64,000 nucleotides of DNA from Posidoniimonas polymericola (lineage in GTDB: Bacteria > Planctomycetota > Planctomycetia > Pirellulales > Lacipirellulaceae), in assembly GCF_007859935.1 (NCBI RefSeq), contig NZ_SJPO01000002.1, forward strand, positions 620,001-684,000, in the 5' to 3' direction. The notes beneath the pieces are model-generated. The model was not told where the DNA came from. It was given only the letters and a program-made list of their open reading frames with translations, and searched no databases. Position numbers and translations under genes: made by a program. This document shows positions 27,012 through 35,197 of the stretch, piece by piece (the stretch's first letter is position 1; each line of letters starts with the position of its first letter).

Positions 27012-27818
27012 CTAGAGGGCGGCCGGTTCTGCGGCTTCTTCATCCCCCGAGTCGGCTTCGCCAACGGCGTCGTCAACGGACGTGTCGGAGCCGGTTGCAT
27101 CCGAGTCGGTCGCCAGGCTGTCGGCGTACTTCTCCGCGGCGGCGCCGGCGGCCGCGGGGTTGTCGCTCGCCAAGATCATCTCGTTGAGCATCGGCAGGAA
27201 GACCTTGGCGAAGTCGTTCGAGGCGTTCTCCTCGAGCGGCGTGTCCGGGGTCTCGACCGTGGTGAAGTACAGCTTGAACAACGCCGACGTGCCGGCGTAC
27301 TTCTCGCGGTTCTCGCGGCTGTTGGGGCTCGCCCACCAGTTCACCTGGCCGCTGTCGTCCGGCTTGTGCCAGGACCAGAACACCCGCTCGGCCGCCTGGG
27401 AGTTGGCGAAGTAGGTGGTGTTGAACTGGTTGGTCCCTTCTGCCGGGACGTCGAACGAGTGGGTGACGATTTTTTCCCGGGCGCGCATCTCGTTGGACGG
27501 GTAGCAGATGTCGGGCGTGTGTCGGATGACGTGCTTGAACGGTCCAACAATCAGCCAGATCTTGACCTGCTGGTCGGTCTCGCTGTTGATGTACAGCCGG
27601 GACACGTGCCCCTCGGCGCCGGCGACCTTGAGGATCTCGTCGCTGGTCTCGTAGTTCTCGCCCTTCCAGGGGCCGATGTTCTCGGGCACCAGATCGAGCA
27701 GTTTGGCGCACCGCTCCGCCTGGACATTGGGAGTCCAGCGGTAGTTGAGCGAGCCGTCGTAAACCGCAACCGCGACGACGGCGGCGATAGCCAGAGCGAG
27801 GGGTACGAAACGCAGCAT
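27012..27818 (-). CDS. EpsI-like exosortase-associated protein (DUF3485)
   Basis: A 268-residue protein with one N-terminal membrane anchor (LRFVPLALAIAAVVAVAVY) and an extracytoplasmic EpsI domain. The key motif FKHVIRHTPDICYPSNE matches the conserved H-x-P-x-x-C-Y/L-P block of EpsI proteins; it is followed by FWSWHKPD and a region resembling the usual SxxPVLLYW end. EpsI is fused to or found beside exosortases and is linked to exopolysaccharide production and protein sorting. The C-terminus is an acidic low-complexity tail of about 50 residues (AAAGAAAEKYADS, DSGDEEAAEP). It lies 3.6 kb from the exosortase gene, in the same cluster. Confidence 0.8.
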   Translation of the reverse strand: MLRFVPLALAIAAVVAVAVYDGSLNYRWTPNVQAERCAKLLDLVPENIGPWKGENYETSDEILKVAGAEGHVSRLYINSETDQQVKIWLIVGPFKHVIRHTPDICYPSNEMRAREKIVTHSFDVPAEGTNQFNTTYFANSQAAERVFWSWHKPDDSGQVNWWASPNSRENREKYAGTSALFKLYFTTVETPDTPLEENASNDFAKVFLPMLNEMILASDNPAAAGAAAEKYADSLATDSDATGSDTSVDDAVGEADSGDEEAAEPAAL

Positions 27819-28003
27819 CGGCGCCTATCCGTTTGGATCGGACGCCCTCGGGTGGGAGAGCGTCGTGTGAGAGGAGCGGGCCGCGACTAGCGGGGCGACT
27901 CACGCCGCCCCCAAGGCCCGTCTATCCTGCCACGATAGGCGCCACAGTCGGGGGCGTCAAGCAAGCCCGACCCCACCGCTACAGCCCTCACAACCCGCCC
28001 CTC

Positions 28004-28690
28004 TTACCGGCCGGTCGACTGGTAGTAGGCGGGCGCCACGGTCGCCGCGTCCGACGGGCTCGACTCGACCTGGAGCTCGGCGCGGGACACCGTGCCGCGT
28101 CCGCCGAGCAGCGAAGCGAACCCCGCGGGCAGCGCCGGCGGCATGTCGTGCGCGTTCCGCGTCGGCCGGGCCTGCGGCCGCACGCCCGTCGAGGGGGGCG
28201 CGCCGATCCCCGGCGGGGGGCCAAAGCCCGGCAGCGGCGGCAGCCCAGGGGGGCCGTCGTTGCCCGGCGCGGGCTGGCTGTTGGGAGCGGGGCCCGGCTG
28301 GGCGCCCGGCCCCCCCGGGATCGGCGGCAGCGTCGGCAGATCGAGCTCCCGCGCGCCCTCGCCCCGGTCCTGGCCGTCGGCTCCCTCATCCTTCGGCTCC
28401 GAAGGGGGCGGCGCAGCGCGGTCCTCCTCGGTCGGCTTCGGGATGAGCGTGTCCGGCAGCACGGTCCGTTCGCCGGGGCGGCCTGTTGGCTCGTCGTAGT
28501 CGCCCGGCCAGCGGCCCCACTTGGTGCGGTAGTAGCCGAAGGTCTCGCGCCGCGGGTGGCAGCCGCCCTCGGCGGAGCACGGCGGCGGCGTGGGGCAGTC
28601 GACGCACGGGGCGGTGGTGTGCACCGCCATGGCCTGCGGGGCGAACATGCCGGCGGCCGCGGCGGACAGGAGTAGTCGCTTGAGGGTCAT
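28004..28690 (-). CDS. Secreted proline-rich hypothetical protein
   Basis: A 228-residue protein. The ATG at 28690 has AGGA about 9 bases upstream and begins a signal peptide (LKRLLLSAAAAGMFAPQAMA). After it come CVDCPTPPPC and a short motif ETFGYYRTKWGRWPGD, which I recall as a recurring block in planctomycete secreted proteins, then a long Pro/Gly-rich disordered region. No catalytic features are visible. Its position between epsI-like and Wza-like genes on the same strand suggests a role at the cell envelope in exopolysaccharide production or assembly, but this is inference from context. Two longer starts (28699, 28711) are less well supported. Confidence 0.7.
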   Translation of the reverse strand: MTLKRLLLSAAAAGMFAPQAMAVHTTAPCVDCPTPPPCSAEGGCHPRRETFGYYRTKWGRWPGDYDEPTGRPGERTVLPDTLIPKPTEEDRAAPPPSEPKDEGADGQDRGEGARELDLPTLPPIPGGPGAQPGPAPNSQPAPGNDGPPGLPPLPGFGPPPGIGAPPSTGVRPQARPTRNAHDMPPALPAGFASLLGGRGTVSRAELQVESSPSDAATVAPAYYQSTGR

Positions 28691-28752
28691 GGGTCGCATC
28701 CTGAAAGACACGTTAAGGAATTCTACTCAGGCTCGTTCAGCACGGCCGCGTG

Positions 28753-29814
28753 TTACTGGAAGTTGCTCAGGCCGTAACGCTCAATCCGGTTGAGGGTCGA
28801 GGTGCCAAGAGCCACGAAGCCGAACAGGCGTTCGAACGGACGCGTGATCTTCGAGATCACCGCGTCGAACTTCGTCATCGGGTCCTCGGCGATGAACAAC
28901 CGGTCGCCGGGCAGCAGCTGGTAGTTGGTGGCGGTGACGCCCTGCACCACGGCCTCGTAGTTGACCGGCAGGACCTGCTCGCAGCCGACGCCGTTGGGCG
29001 CCGGGCGGGCGATCCAGATCTTGGTCGAAGAAATCTGGCTGATGCCGCCGATCCGGGCGAGCGCGTCGAGCACGGTCTCGTTGCCGGTGACCGGCTGCTG
29101 GACGATGTTGTCACCGAAGCCGGCGCCCTGAGTGATAATGAAGTACCGCTTGCTGTTGTAGGCGAACACGTCGACCACGACCTCGGGGTCTTCGAGCTTG
29201 TCGGCCAGCTTGGCCTCGATGGCCTCCTTCGCCTGGTCGAGCGTCAGACCGGTCACGTAGACCGAGCCGTAGGTGCCGAGGTTGACGCGGCCGTCCGGAG
29301 CCACGAGGTGCTCGCCGACGATCTGCTGGGCGCCCGAAGAGAACGCCAGCGAGACGCTCACCTGCGGCTCCTCGAGCACCTTGGTCAGGTGGTCGCGGAT
29401 CGCGTCCTGGGCCTCGTCGATCCGCAGGCCGACCACCTTCACCTTGCCGTAGGTCGGGCCGAGGTCCACGGTGCCCTCGGGGCTCACGGCGAAGGCGTCG
29501 CCGATCTCCTGACCCGGCAGGGCGTTGACCACCCGGATGAGCAAACCATCGAACGGCTCGATCTTGTGGGGCGGCTTGGGGACGATCTTGATCGCGTTGA
29601 TCATCAGCACGTCCGGCGGCTCGATGACGTAACGCTCGAGCGTCGTCATCGCCAGTTCACGCGGGGCCGGGCTGCTAGCGGGCGGGTCGGGCGGAGCGAT
29701 AGGGATCGGCTCTCGGGGGGCGTTGAACGCCGTGCAGCCGAGGCTGCCCGAGAGGATCAACGCGGCGAGGGCAATCAGTGGCGTTTGCGTTGAAGAAGGT
29801 AGTTTCATGGCCAT
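28753..29814 (-). CDS. Polysaccharide biosynthesis/export lipoprotein (Wza-like, SLBB domains)
   Basis: A 353-residue protein with a lipoprotein signal (LILSGSLGC, Cys near residue 27). A Poly_export domain follows (LERYVIEPPDVLMINAIKIVPKPP, LPGQEIGDAFAVSPEGTVDLGPTYGKVKVVGLRIDEA) and then SLBB-type domains (APDGRVNLGTYGSVYVTGLTLDQAK, YFIITQGAGFGDNIVQQPVTGNETVLDALARIGG, and LLPGDRLFIAED). Wza-type proteins form the outer-membrane channel for exopolysaccharide. It is divergent from the exosortase gene and, with the Wzz/kinase-like gene beyond it, completes the export set. No flippase, polymerase or glycosyltransferase is encoded in the window, so the rest of the pathway must lie elsewhere. Confidence 0.9.
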   Translation of the reverse strand: MAMKLPSSTQTPLIALAALILSGSLGCTAFNAPREPIPIAPPDPPASSPAPRELAMTTLERYVIEPPDVLMINAIKIVPKPPHKIEPFDGLLIRVVNALPGQEIGDAFAVSPEGTVDLGPTYGKVKVVGLRIDEAQDAIRDHLTKVLEEPQVSVSLAFSSGAQQIVGEHLVAPDGRVNLGTYGSVYVTGLTLDQAKEAIEAKLADKLEDPEVVVDVFAYNSKRYFIITQGAGFGDNIVQQPVTGNETVLDALARIGGISQISSTKIWIARPAPNGVGCEQVLPVNYEAVVQGVTATNYQLLPGDRLFIAEDPMTKFDAVISKITRPFERLFGFVALGTSTLNRIERYGLSNFQ

Positions 29815-30423
29815 CGCTCGCGAAATCGTTGGGATTAGTCCGTCCGCCGGGCGGTCGGCGGCCGCGTGCTAGAGACGGGCGGCACAACCGATTCTTTCCG
29901 TACAATCGTTCTAATCGGACTCCCGGGCGTTCAACTTTGCTCTACCCGCAAAAATTGCCACGACTTCATTCCCCAGCCGGGGGAGGCGCCGGCGAGTGCT
30001 AGCGTCTTTTTCCCGCCAGCGGATGAACCAGAGTGGCGCCCGCGTCGTAGTAGGCAACGACGACCCACGCCACCGGCGCTTTCGGTCTCCTCGCCACAAC
30101 CGGCACGACCGTGGAGAATCAGGAAACAGCGGCCGCTGGCTAAGCCGGTTGGGAAGGTCGCGTAGCCAGCGGGAAAAGCAGGTATTACTCGGGGAAACAA
30201 GGGGCGCCGGCGGCTAGTAGCAGGCGGCAGACCCGCCATCGGCGGTGTTTGACAGATATTTGGGGCACGCGTATTCTCGACTTATTCGAGCCATTTCTCA
30301 CAGCCGAGCGGCTCTGCCCGTGTCTCCACCTGATAGTGGGCGCCCCGGGGTGATCGTGAAGATCAACAAGACAATACGCCCGCACCTCTGATCCTACTGA
30401 CTTTTCTGAGACTCCTTGCTCCT
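29815..30423. other. Divergent regulatory region between Wza-like and exosortase genes
   Basis: About 610 bases separating two divergent exopolysaccharide genes, so promoters for both should lie here. I see no protein-like reading frame. A GGCACG element at 30264-30269 resembles the -24 half of a sigma-54 promoter but lacks the -12 GC. A short inverted repeat CTCGA/TCGAG lies near 30276-30290. Confidence 0.45.
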
Positions 30424-31803
30424 ATGGCAGCTAACTTCCCCGCCGCATTCCCTGGCGCCGCCGGCAACCAGCCGCAGCGCGCCGAACTCCCCGACTTCAG
30501 CTGGCAGGACTCGACCCAGCGGAACGCCTGGTTGGCGGCGATGCTATCGGCCAGTGTGCTGGTTTGGTCCTACTGGATCATGTTCAAGGACGCGGCAGCC
30601 GATTGGGACCAGCCGCAGTACTCGCACGGCTGGATCCTGCCGCTCATCGCCATGGTGATGATGTGGATGCTGCGGCCCAACAAGGCGACCAGCGGACGCG
30701 TCGAAACCGCGTTGCAGGCAGTCGGCGGGGCGGCAATCGCCTTGGTGGTCGCCTCGCAGTGGGTTCCGGGGTTGCAGGGGGTTGGCCTGGCGGTCGCGTG
30801 CCTGGGCGGCTTCGGCTGCGTCCTGTGGGGGCAGCCATTCGCGCCGATGGAAGGAAGCGGCGGCGGATTGACGTTCGAGAAACCGGCGTTGCTGTGGATT
30901 CTCACCGGCGTTGGGGTAGCGTTGACGGCGGCAGGGCTAGCAGGGGTCGGGTTTGGGCCCATCAATCCAGACGTGCTCAGCATGCTGGGCCTGATGACCA
31001 TCACAATCGGTTTTATCCTCGCCGCGGCGTTCCACATGCCGCCCACGGTCGTCTCGTGGAGTGAGGTCATGGTGGGCTTCGCGGTCATCCTCTTGTGCTG
31101 CGTCGCCTGGGGGATGGGCGTGTACTACGACCGCATGCCCCTCGCCCAAGCGGCGTTCGTCACTTCGACGATCGGCGTGCTGACCCTGATCGGCGGCATG
31201 CGGCTGCTGCGGTGGACCGGGCCCCCGATCGCGTTCTTGATGTTCATGTTCCCGCTGCCCAGCCTGGTCGAACAGCACGTGCTGGGGACGCTGCAGAAGA
31301 TTGCGGTCACCCTCAGCGAGGCGGTCTACACCATTATGGGCGTGGCAGCGATCCGCTCAGGAAACCGCATTACTCTGCCGGGGCTTAACGACGACATCGA
31401 GATGGAGATCGCCGAGGCCTGCAGCGGCCTCAGCATGACCAATATCCTCTTCGCGATGTGCGTCGCCATTGCAATCCTTACGACCCGCCCCTGGTGGGAC
31501 CGCCTGATTATCCTGATCTCGGCGTTGCCAATCGCCATCATCTCGAACGTGTTCCGGATCGTCGTGACCGGGTTCATCTGGATGGCGATGGATCAGTTCC
31601 TCGCCGGCGGCGACCCCGAGTCGATCGCCAAGTTCCGGGACCCCATCCACAGCTGGATCGGTCTGATTGTCATGATGCCCTTCGCGCTCGGGCTGATGAT
31701 GCTCGAGCTGAAGATCCTCTCGTCGCTCAGCGTCCCCGAAGAGAGCAGCCTCGGCAAGTCGCAGGTGATCGGCCGGGGGGCGAGCGGCGTGCCCGGCAAG
31801 TAG
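30424..31803 (+). CDS. Exosortase (PEP-CTERM sorting transpeptidase/protease)
   Basis: A 459-residue multi-pass membrane protein. The YSHGWILPL block near residue 66, the cysteine in EACSGLSM (Cys333), the arginine in NVFRIV (Arg378) and the histidine in DPIHSWIGL (His409) form the conserved exosortase signature and catalytic set. Exosortases cut the C-terminal PEP signal of exported proteins and probably join them to the surface or matrix. It should process the three PEP-CTERM proteins encoded between 11.9 and 22 kb. The EpsI-like partner is encoded separately at 27 kb. A terminator follows directly, so it is probably transcribed on its own. I do not assign it to a named exosortase subtype. 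Confidence 0.92.
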   Translation: MAANFPAAFPGAAGNQPQRAELPDFSWQDSTQRNAWLAAMLSASVLVWSYWIMFKDAAADWDQPQYSHGWILPLIAMVMMWMLRPNKATSGRVETALQAVGGAAIALVVASQWVPGLQGVGLAVACLGGFGCVLWGQPFAPMEGSGGGLTFEKPALLWILTGVGVALTAAGLAGVGFGPINPDVLSMLGLMTITIGFILAAAFHMPPTVVSWSEVMVGFAVILLCCVAWGMGVYYDRMPLAQAAFVTSTIGVLTLIGGMRLLRWTGPPIAFLMFMFPLPSLVEQHVLGTLQKIAVTLSEAVYTIMGVAAIRSGNRITLPGLNDDIEMEIAEACSGLSMTNILFAMCVAIAILTTRPWWDRLIILISALPIAIISNVFRIVVTGFIWMAMDQFLAGGDPESIAKFRDPIHSWIGLIVMMPFALGLMMLELKILSSLSVPEESSLGKSQVIGRGASGVPGK

Positions 31804-31805
31804 AC

Positions 31806-31829
31806 CCTCACTGGAAGTGAGGTGTTTTT
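31806..31829 (+). terminator. Rho-independent terminator after exosortase gene
   Basis: CCTCACT (31806-31812), a GGA loop and AGTGAGG (31816-31822) form a 7-bp hairpin followed by TGTTTTT. It starts 3 bases after the exosortase stop codon. Confidence 0.75.
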
Positions 31830-31941
31830 GCGACTCCCGTTGTAGCAAGGACGCAACACGGGCCCGGCGTGGCAATCGAGTTGCGGCGTCAGTCACCAAG
31901 AATCCTCGGGAAACAAGCCACCCCCGCTGATCTTTGGCGCT

Positions 31942-31958
31942 CTGGCCTGTGAGTTGCA
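31942..31958 (+). promoter_or_regulatory. Candidate sigma-54 (-24/-12) promoter
   Basis: CTGGCCTGTGAGTTGCA has GG and GC exactly 10 bases apart and TTGCA at the -12 element, against the consensus YTGGCACGnnnnTTGCW (two mismatches). Its transcript would start near 31970, about 80 bases before the Wzz/kinase-like gene. The terminator at 31806 makes an internal promoter necessary. Confidence 0.5.
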
Positions 31959-32048
31959 AAGACCTGTGGGCAAACCATACGCGATCGGTTCGGACCAGGG
32001 CCCCAGGCCGCGGCCCGGTAGAGACCAAACCTTGGAGAACGTTGTTCG

Positions 32049-34334
32049 ATGACTGACAACAGTAACAGCTCTTCTTTTCCTGGCGCCGCCACTCGAGACG
32101 ACGCCAACTCCCGAGAACTCATGCTCCCGCAGGGCGGCATGCCTGCCCTGGCCGGCGCCTCGCCCTACGGGCCGGCCGCTACCCAGGACGTCATGAAGGG
32201 TGGGATGGACGCCTCGTCCATGATCCACGCCTTCCGGCGTCGTTGGCTGATGGCGCTCGGCATGGGTCTGCTCGCCGGCGTGCTCGGGGCCGGCGTGCTC
32301 TGGGCTCTCTTCCCTGAGTCGGCTACCGCGTTCCGCTACTTCCAGGTAGAGAGCAGCGAGCAGTCGATCATCGACCCGTCGCTCAACGCTGCGAAATCGG
32401 ACTTCGATCTGTTTCGACAGACCCAGGTGTTCCTGATCAAAACTCCCAGCGTGCTAAACTCGGCGCTCCGCACCGGCGAACTGGGGCAGCTGAGCTTCTT
32501 CGACGGGGTGCCGGTCGCCGACCAGGCGAAGTACCTCGGCGAGGAGTTGCGGGTGCAGTTCCCCCAGGGTTCGCAGGTGCTCGAGATCCGTCTGTCTGGC
32601 GCCGCCCCGGCCGAGGAGTTGAAGGAGATCGTCGAAGCGGTGAGCAAGGCCTACCTCGACGAGGTCGTTATTGAGAGCAAGATCCAGCGTCAGAAGCCGC
32701 GCGACATCCTCAACGAGAGCTACCGCGACCTCGACGAAGAGATCAAGCGTAAGACCGACGCCTACATGGCCCTGATCAAGGACAGCGGCTCCCCGTTGCA
32801 GTACGAGTTCGGCGGCGACCCCGAACTGGCCCAGTTCCGCACCGCGATCAACGAGAGCGTCAAGAAGATCGCCGAGCTCGAGTCCCGCCTGTACGACGCG
32901 ACCATGCAGTACGAGATCATGGTCCGCCAGTACCAGGATCCGTCGGTCCTCGACCAGCGGATCGAGCAGGCCCTGGAATCCGACCCCAAGTACCAGTACC
33001 TCAAGCAGAAGCAGCTCTCGTACGAGATGTACATCATGGACCTTGAGGCGGTCCAGTCGAACAAGGGATCGTCGGCACAGACCCGTCAGCTGCAGAAGCA
33101 GGCGAACGCCATCTCCCAGCAGATGAACCAGTACCGCCAGGAGATGACCGCCGCGATCAAGCAGCAGAACCGCACCCAGGTCGACCCCTACCTCACGGGC
33201 ATCAACAACCAGATGAACGTGACCAGGGCCGGCATCAGCCAGCAGATCCAGGCCGCCAAGAAGCAGCAGGAAGAGCTGCTGGACGAGATCCGCGGGCGTA
33301 GCCAGATCGACACCGACCTGCTCGCACGCAATGCGGAGATCGAGGGCCTCAAGATGATCCAGTCCGGTATCACCGAGCGGATCGAGCACTGGGACGTCGA
33401 GCTGAAGCGTCCCGACCGCGTCGCAGAGTTCGGCAGCGTCGACACGTCGGAGAACATCAACAAGTCTGAGCGTTACGCTATCGCTGGTCTCGGAGGCCTG
33501 TCCTGCCTTGGCCTCGTGGCCTTTGGTATCTCGTACCTCGAGTTCCGCAACCGCAAGCTGAACGGCCCCGACCAGATCGACCAGGGACTTGGGATCCGCG
33601 TGGTCGGCACGCTGCCGTCGCTCTCGGGACGCAAGGCGCTCGACCCGTCGCACCCGATTGTCGCTCAGCTCACCGAGTCGATCGACAGCGTCCGCACCGC
33701 GCTGATGCACGAGAGCACGACCCGCCGCCGGCAGATCGTGCTGGTCACCAGCCCGTCGACCCTTGAGGGACGCACCACGGTCTCGAGCCAGCTGGCCGCG
33801 AGCCTGGCCCGCGCCGGCCGCCGCACCCTGCTGATTGACGGCGACATGCGTCACCCGGCCCTGCACACGCTGTTCGACCTCCCGCTGGAGGACGGGCTCT
33901 GCGAGGTGCTGCGGGCCGAGGTTGAAGTGAGCGACGTCGTGCGTCCGACCCACGCCGAAGGCCTGTGGGTGCTGACCGCCGGCTACTGCGACGCCGACGC
34001 CGTGCACGCCCTGGCGACCGACCAGGTGCAGCCGATCTTCGAGAAGCTGCGTGGCGAGTACGACTTCATCATCATCGACGGCGCCCCGGTCCTCGGCCTG
34101 TCCGACGCCCTGCTGTTCGGTCAGCACTGCGACGGCGCCCTGCTGTCGGTGCTGCGTGACCACACGACCCTGCCGAAGATCCACCAGTCGGCCGAGCTGC
34201 TCCGCAGCGTCGGCATCAGGTTGATCGGCTCGGTTATCAACGGCATGCAGAGCAAGCCGGACCGCCGCATCACGGCCCTGCAGTCGGTCACGGCCAAGAG
34301 CGAACGCAAGCAGATCGAGAACCTCGAAGCCTAA
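32049..34334 (+). CDS. Polysaccharide co-polymerase / BY-kinase-like fusion (Wzz-Wzc type)
   Basis: A 761-residue inner-membrane protein. Residues about 60-90 contain the first membrane helix (WLMALGMGLLAGVLGAGVLWALF), then a periplasmic coiled coil to about 470, the second helix (YAIAGLGGLSCLGLVAFGISYL, near 477-498) and a cytoplasmic P-loop domain. That domain keeps Walker A' (LLIDGDMRHP) and Walker B (FIIIDGAPVLGLSDAL). In Walker A, SPSTLEGRTTVSSQLA, the invariant Lys is Arg575, and no Tyr cluster is present at the C-terminus, so kinase activity is doubtful. Wzc-type proteins set exopolysaccharide chain length and export. It follows the exosortase gene but has its own candidate sigma-54 promoter and a strong terminator. 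Confidence 0.88.
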   Translation: MTDNSNSSSFPGAATRDDANSRELMLPQGGMPALAGASPYGPAATQDVMKGGMDASSMIHAFRRRWLMALGMGLLAGVLGAGVLWALFPESATAFRYFQVESSEQSIIDPSLNAAKSDFDLFRQTQVFLIKTPSVLNSALRTGELGQLSFFDGVPVADQAKYLGEELRVQFPQGSQVLEIRLSGAAPAEELKEIVEAVSKAYLDEVVIESKIQRQKPRDILNESYRDLDEEIKRKTDAYMALIKDSGSPLQYEFGGDPELAQFRTAINESVKKIAELESRLYDATMQYEIMVRQYQDPSVLDQRIEQALESDPKYQYLKQKQLSYEMYIMDLEAVQSNKGSSAQTRQLQKQANAISQQMNQYRQEMTAAIKQQNRTQVDPYLTGINNQMNVTRAGISQQIQAAKKQQEELLDEIRGRSQIDTDLLARNAEIEGLKMIQSGITERIEHWDVELKRPDRVAEFGSVDTSENINKSERYAIAGLGGLSCLGLVAFGISYLEFRNRKLNGPDQIDQGLGIRVVGTLPSLSGRKALDPSHPIVAQLTESIDSVRTALMHESTTRRRQIVLVTSPSTLEGRTTVSSQLAASLARAGRRTLLIDGDMRHPALHTLFDLPLEDGLCEVLRAEVEVSDVVRPTHAEGLWVLTAGYCDADAVHALATDQVQPIFEKLRGEYDFIIIDGAPVLGLSDALLFGQHCDGALLSVLRDHTTLPKIHQSAELLRSVGIRLIGSVINGMQSKPDRRITALQSVTAKSERKQIENLEA

Positions 34335-34371
34335 CGCTCGCCGAGATTGTCGAATGCAGCTATAACCTTCA

Positions 34372-34403
34372 GGCGGGGCCCGACGCGGGCCCCGCCTTTT
34401 TTT
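34372..34403 (+). terminator. Strong Rho-independent terminator
   Basis: GGCGGGGCCCG (34372-34382) pairs perfectly with CGGGCCCCGCC (34386-34396) around a 3-base loop and is followed by seven T (34397-34403). It ends the Wzz/kinase-like transcript. Confidence 0.92.
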
Positions 34404-34417
34404 GTGGGAGCACCAGC

Positions 34418-34801
34418 ATGAGCCAGACACCACCACGCAGCGGCAAGAACGTCCTCGGCGGCGAACTGCAGAGCTGCTGCACCGACCCCATGACCGGCTT
34501 CTACCGCGACGGCTACTGCCGCACCGGTCAGAGCGACCTCGGCCTGCACGTCGTGTGCGTGCAGGCGACCGAGGAGTTCCTCGACTTCAGCCGCCGCGTC
34601 GGCAACGACCTCTCCACGCCGGTCCCCGAGTACCTGTTCCCCGGGGTGCAGCCCGGCGACTGCTGGTGCCTGTGCGCGGCCCGTTGGAAAGAAGCGTACG
34701 ACGCCGGCGTCGCCCCGCCGGTGCGGCTGGAAGCGACCCACATGACCGCGCTAGAGTTTGCGAGCCTCGAAGAGCTGCGGGAGCACGCGCTGCCGGGTTG
34801 A
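34418..34801 (+). CDS. DUF2237 family protein
   Basis: A 127-residue protein that matches DUF2237 along its whole length: NVLGGELQSCCTDPMTGFYR at the start, then CRTGQSDLGLHVVCVQATEEFL, GNDLSTPVPEYLFPG, GDCWCLCAARWKEA and the C-terminal LEATHMTALEFASLEEL. The Cys pairs are conserved in the family. No enzymatic function is established to my knowledge. It is a stand-alone gene between the terminator at 34372 and the tRNA-Ala gene on the opposite strand; the ATG at 34418 gives the usual family start. Confidence 0.9.
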   Translation: MSQTPPRSGKNVLGGELQSCCTDPMTGFYRDGYCRTGQSDLGLHVVCVQATEEFLDFSRRVGNDLSTPVPEYLFPGVQPGDCWCLCAARWKEAYDAGVAPPVRLEATHMTALEFASLEELREHALPG

Positions 34802-34924
34802 CGCCCCGCAACAGCAGGGCACGCACGCGTCGACCCCGACCGAGTCAGAAGCAACGACCGCGGGACCGCACGAAGCAGCGAGCAGAATCGCCTGGCGGAA
34901 AGACAAACAAGCCGCAGGAAAAAG

Positions 34925-34997
34925 TGGAGCGGAGGAGGTTCGAACTCCCGACCTCTGCATTGCGAACGCAGCGCTCTCCCAACTGAGCTACCGCCCC
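34925..34997 (-). tRNA. tRNA-Ala (anticodon CGC)
   Basis: A full 73-nt cloverleaf read on the minus strand: acceptor GGGGCGG paired with CCGCTCC including the G3:U70 wobble that identifies alanine tRNAs, D arm GCTC...GAGC, anticodon loop TTCGCAA giving CGC (reads GCG codons), and T arm with TTCGAAC. Discriminator base is A; the 3' CCA is not encoded. A good promoter lies about 50 bases upstream. Confidence 0.95.
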
Positions 34998-35045
34998 TAA
35001 ATGGGGACGCGACCGGGGCCCGGGGGGCTGGTCGCGTTGCGTGTG

Positions 35046-35074
35046 ATTCTAGATCGTCTCTGGACGGCTGTCTA
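35046..35074 (-). promoter_or_regulatory. Sigma-70-type promoter for tRNA-Ala
   Basis: On the minus strand TAGACA (35069-35074) and TAGAAT (35046-35051) are separated by 17 bases, each one mismatch from consensus. Transcription would start near 35039, about 40 bases before the tRNA. Confidence 0.65.
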
Positions 35075-35155
35075 GCGGGATCGGCTTGCCGCCGGCGGGT
35101 TGCCCGGCGGCGCAGGCCTGTTCCCTGTGGGGTGACGGGCTCGTCCTGCAACGGC

Positions 35156-35197
35156 CCAGCGGCCTCTAGCGGAGTTCGGTCCAGCGGCCTCTAGCGG
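35156..35197. repeat. 17-nt direct repeat at the nrdR 3' end
   Basis: CCAGCGGCCTCTAGCGG occurs at 35156-35172 and 35181-35197, a 25-base period. The second copy contains the nrdR stop codon. Probably a local slippage duplication. Confidence 0.7.

Noticed and set aside
30261..30277. Sigma-54-like element upstream of the exosortase gene
   Set aside because: GGCACG matches the -24 part but the -12 element reads TTCT instead of TTGC.
32454..34436. 660-codon minus-strand frame opposite the Wzz/kinase-like gene
   Set aside because: Shadow frame; the plus-strand gene has clear domains and this one none.
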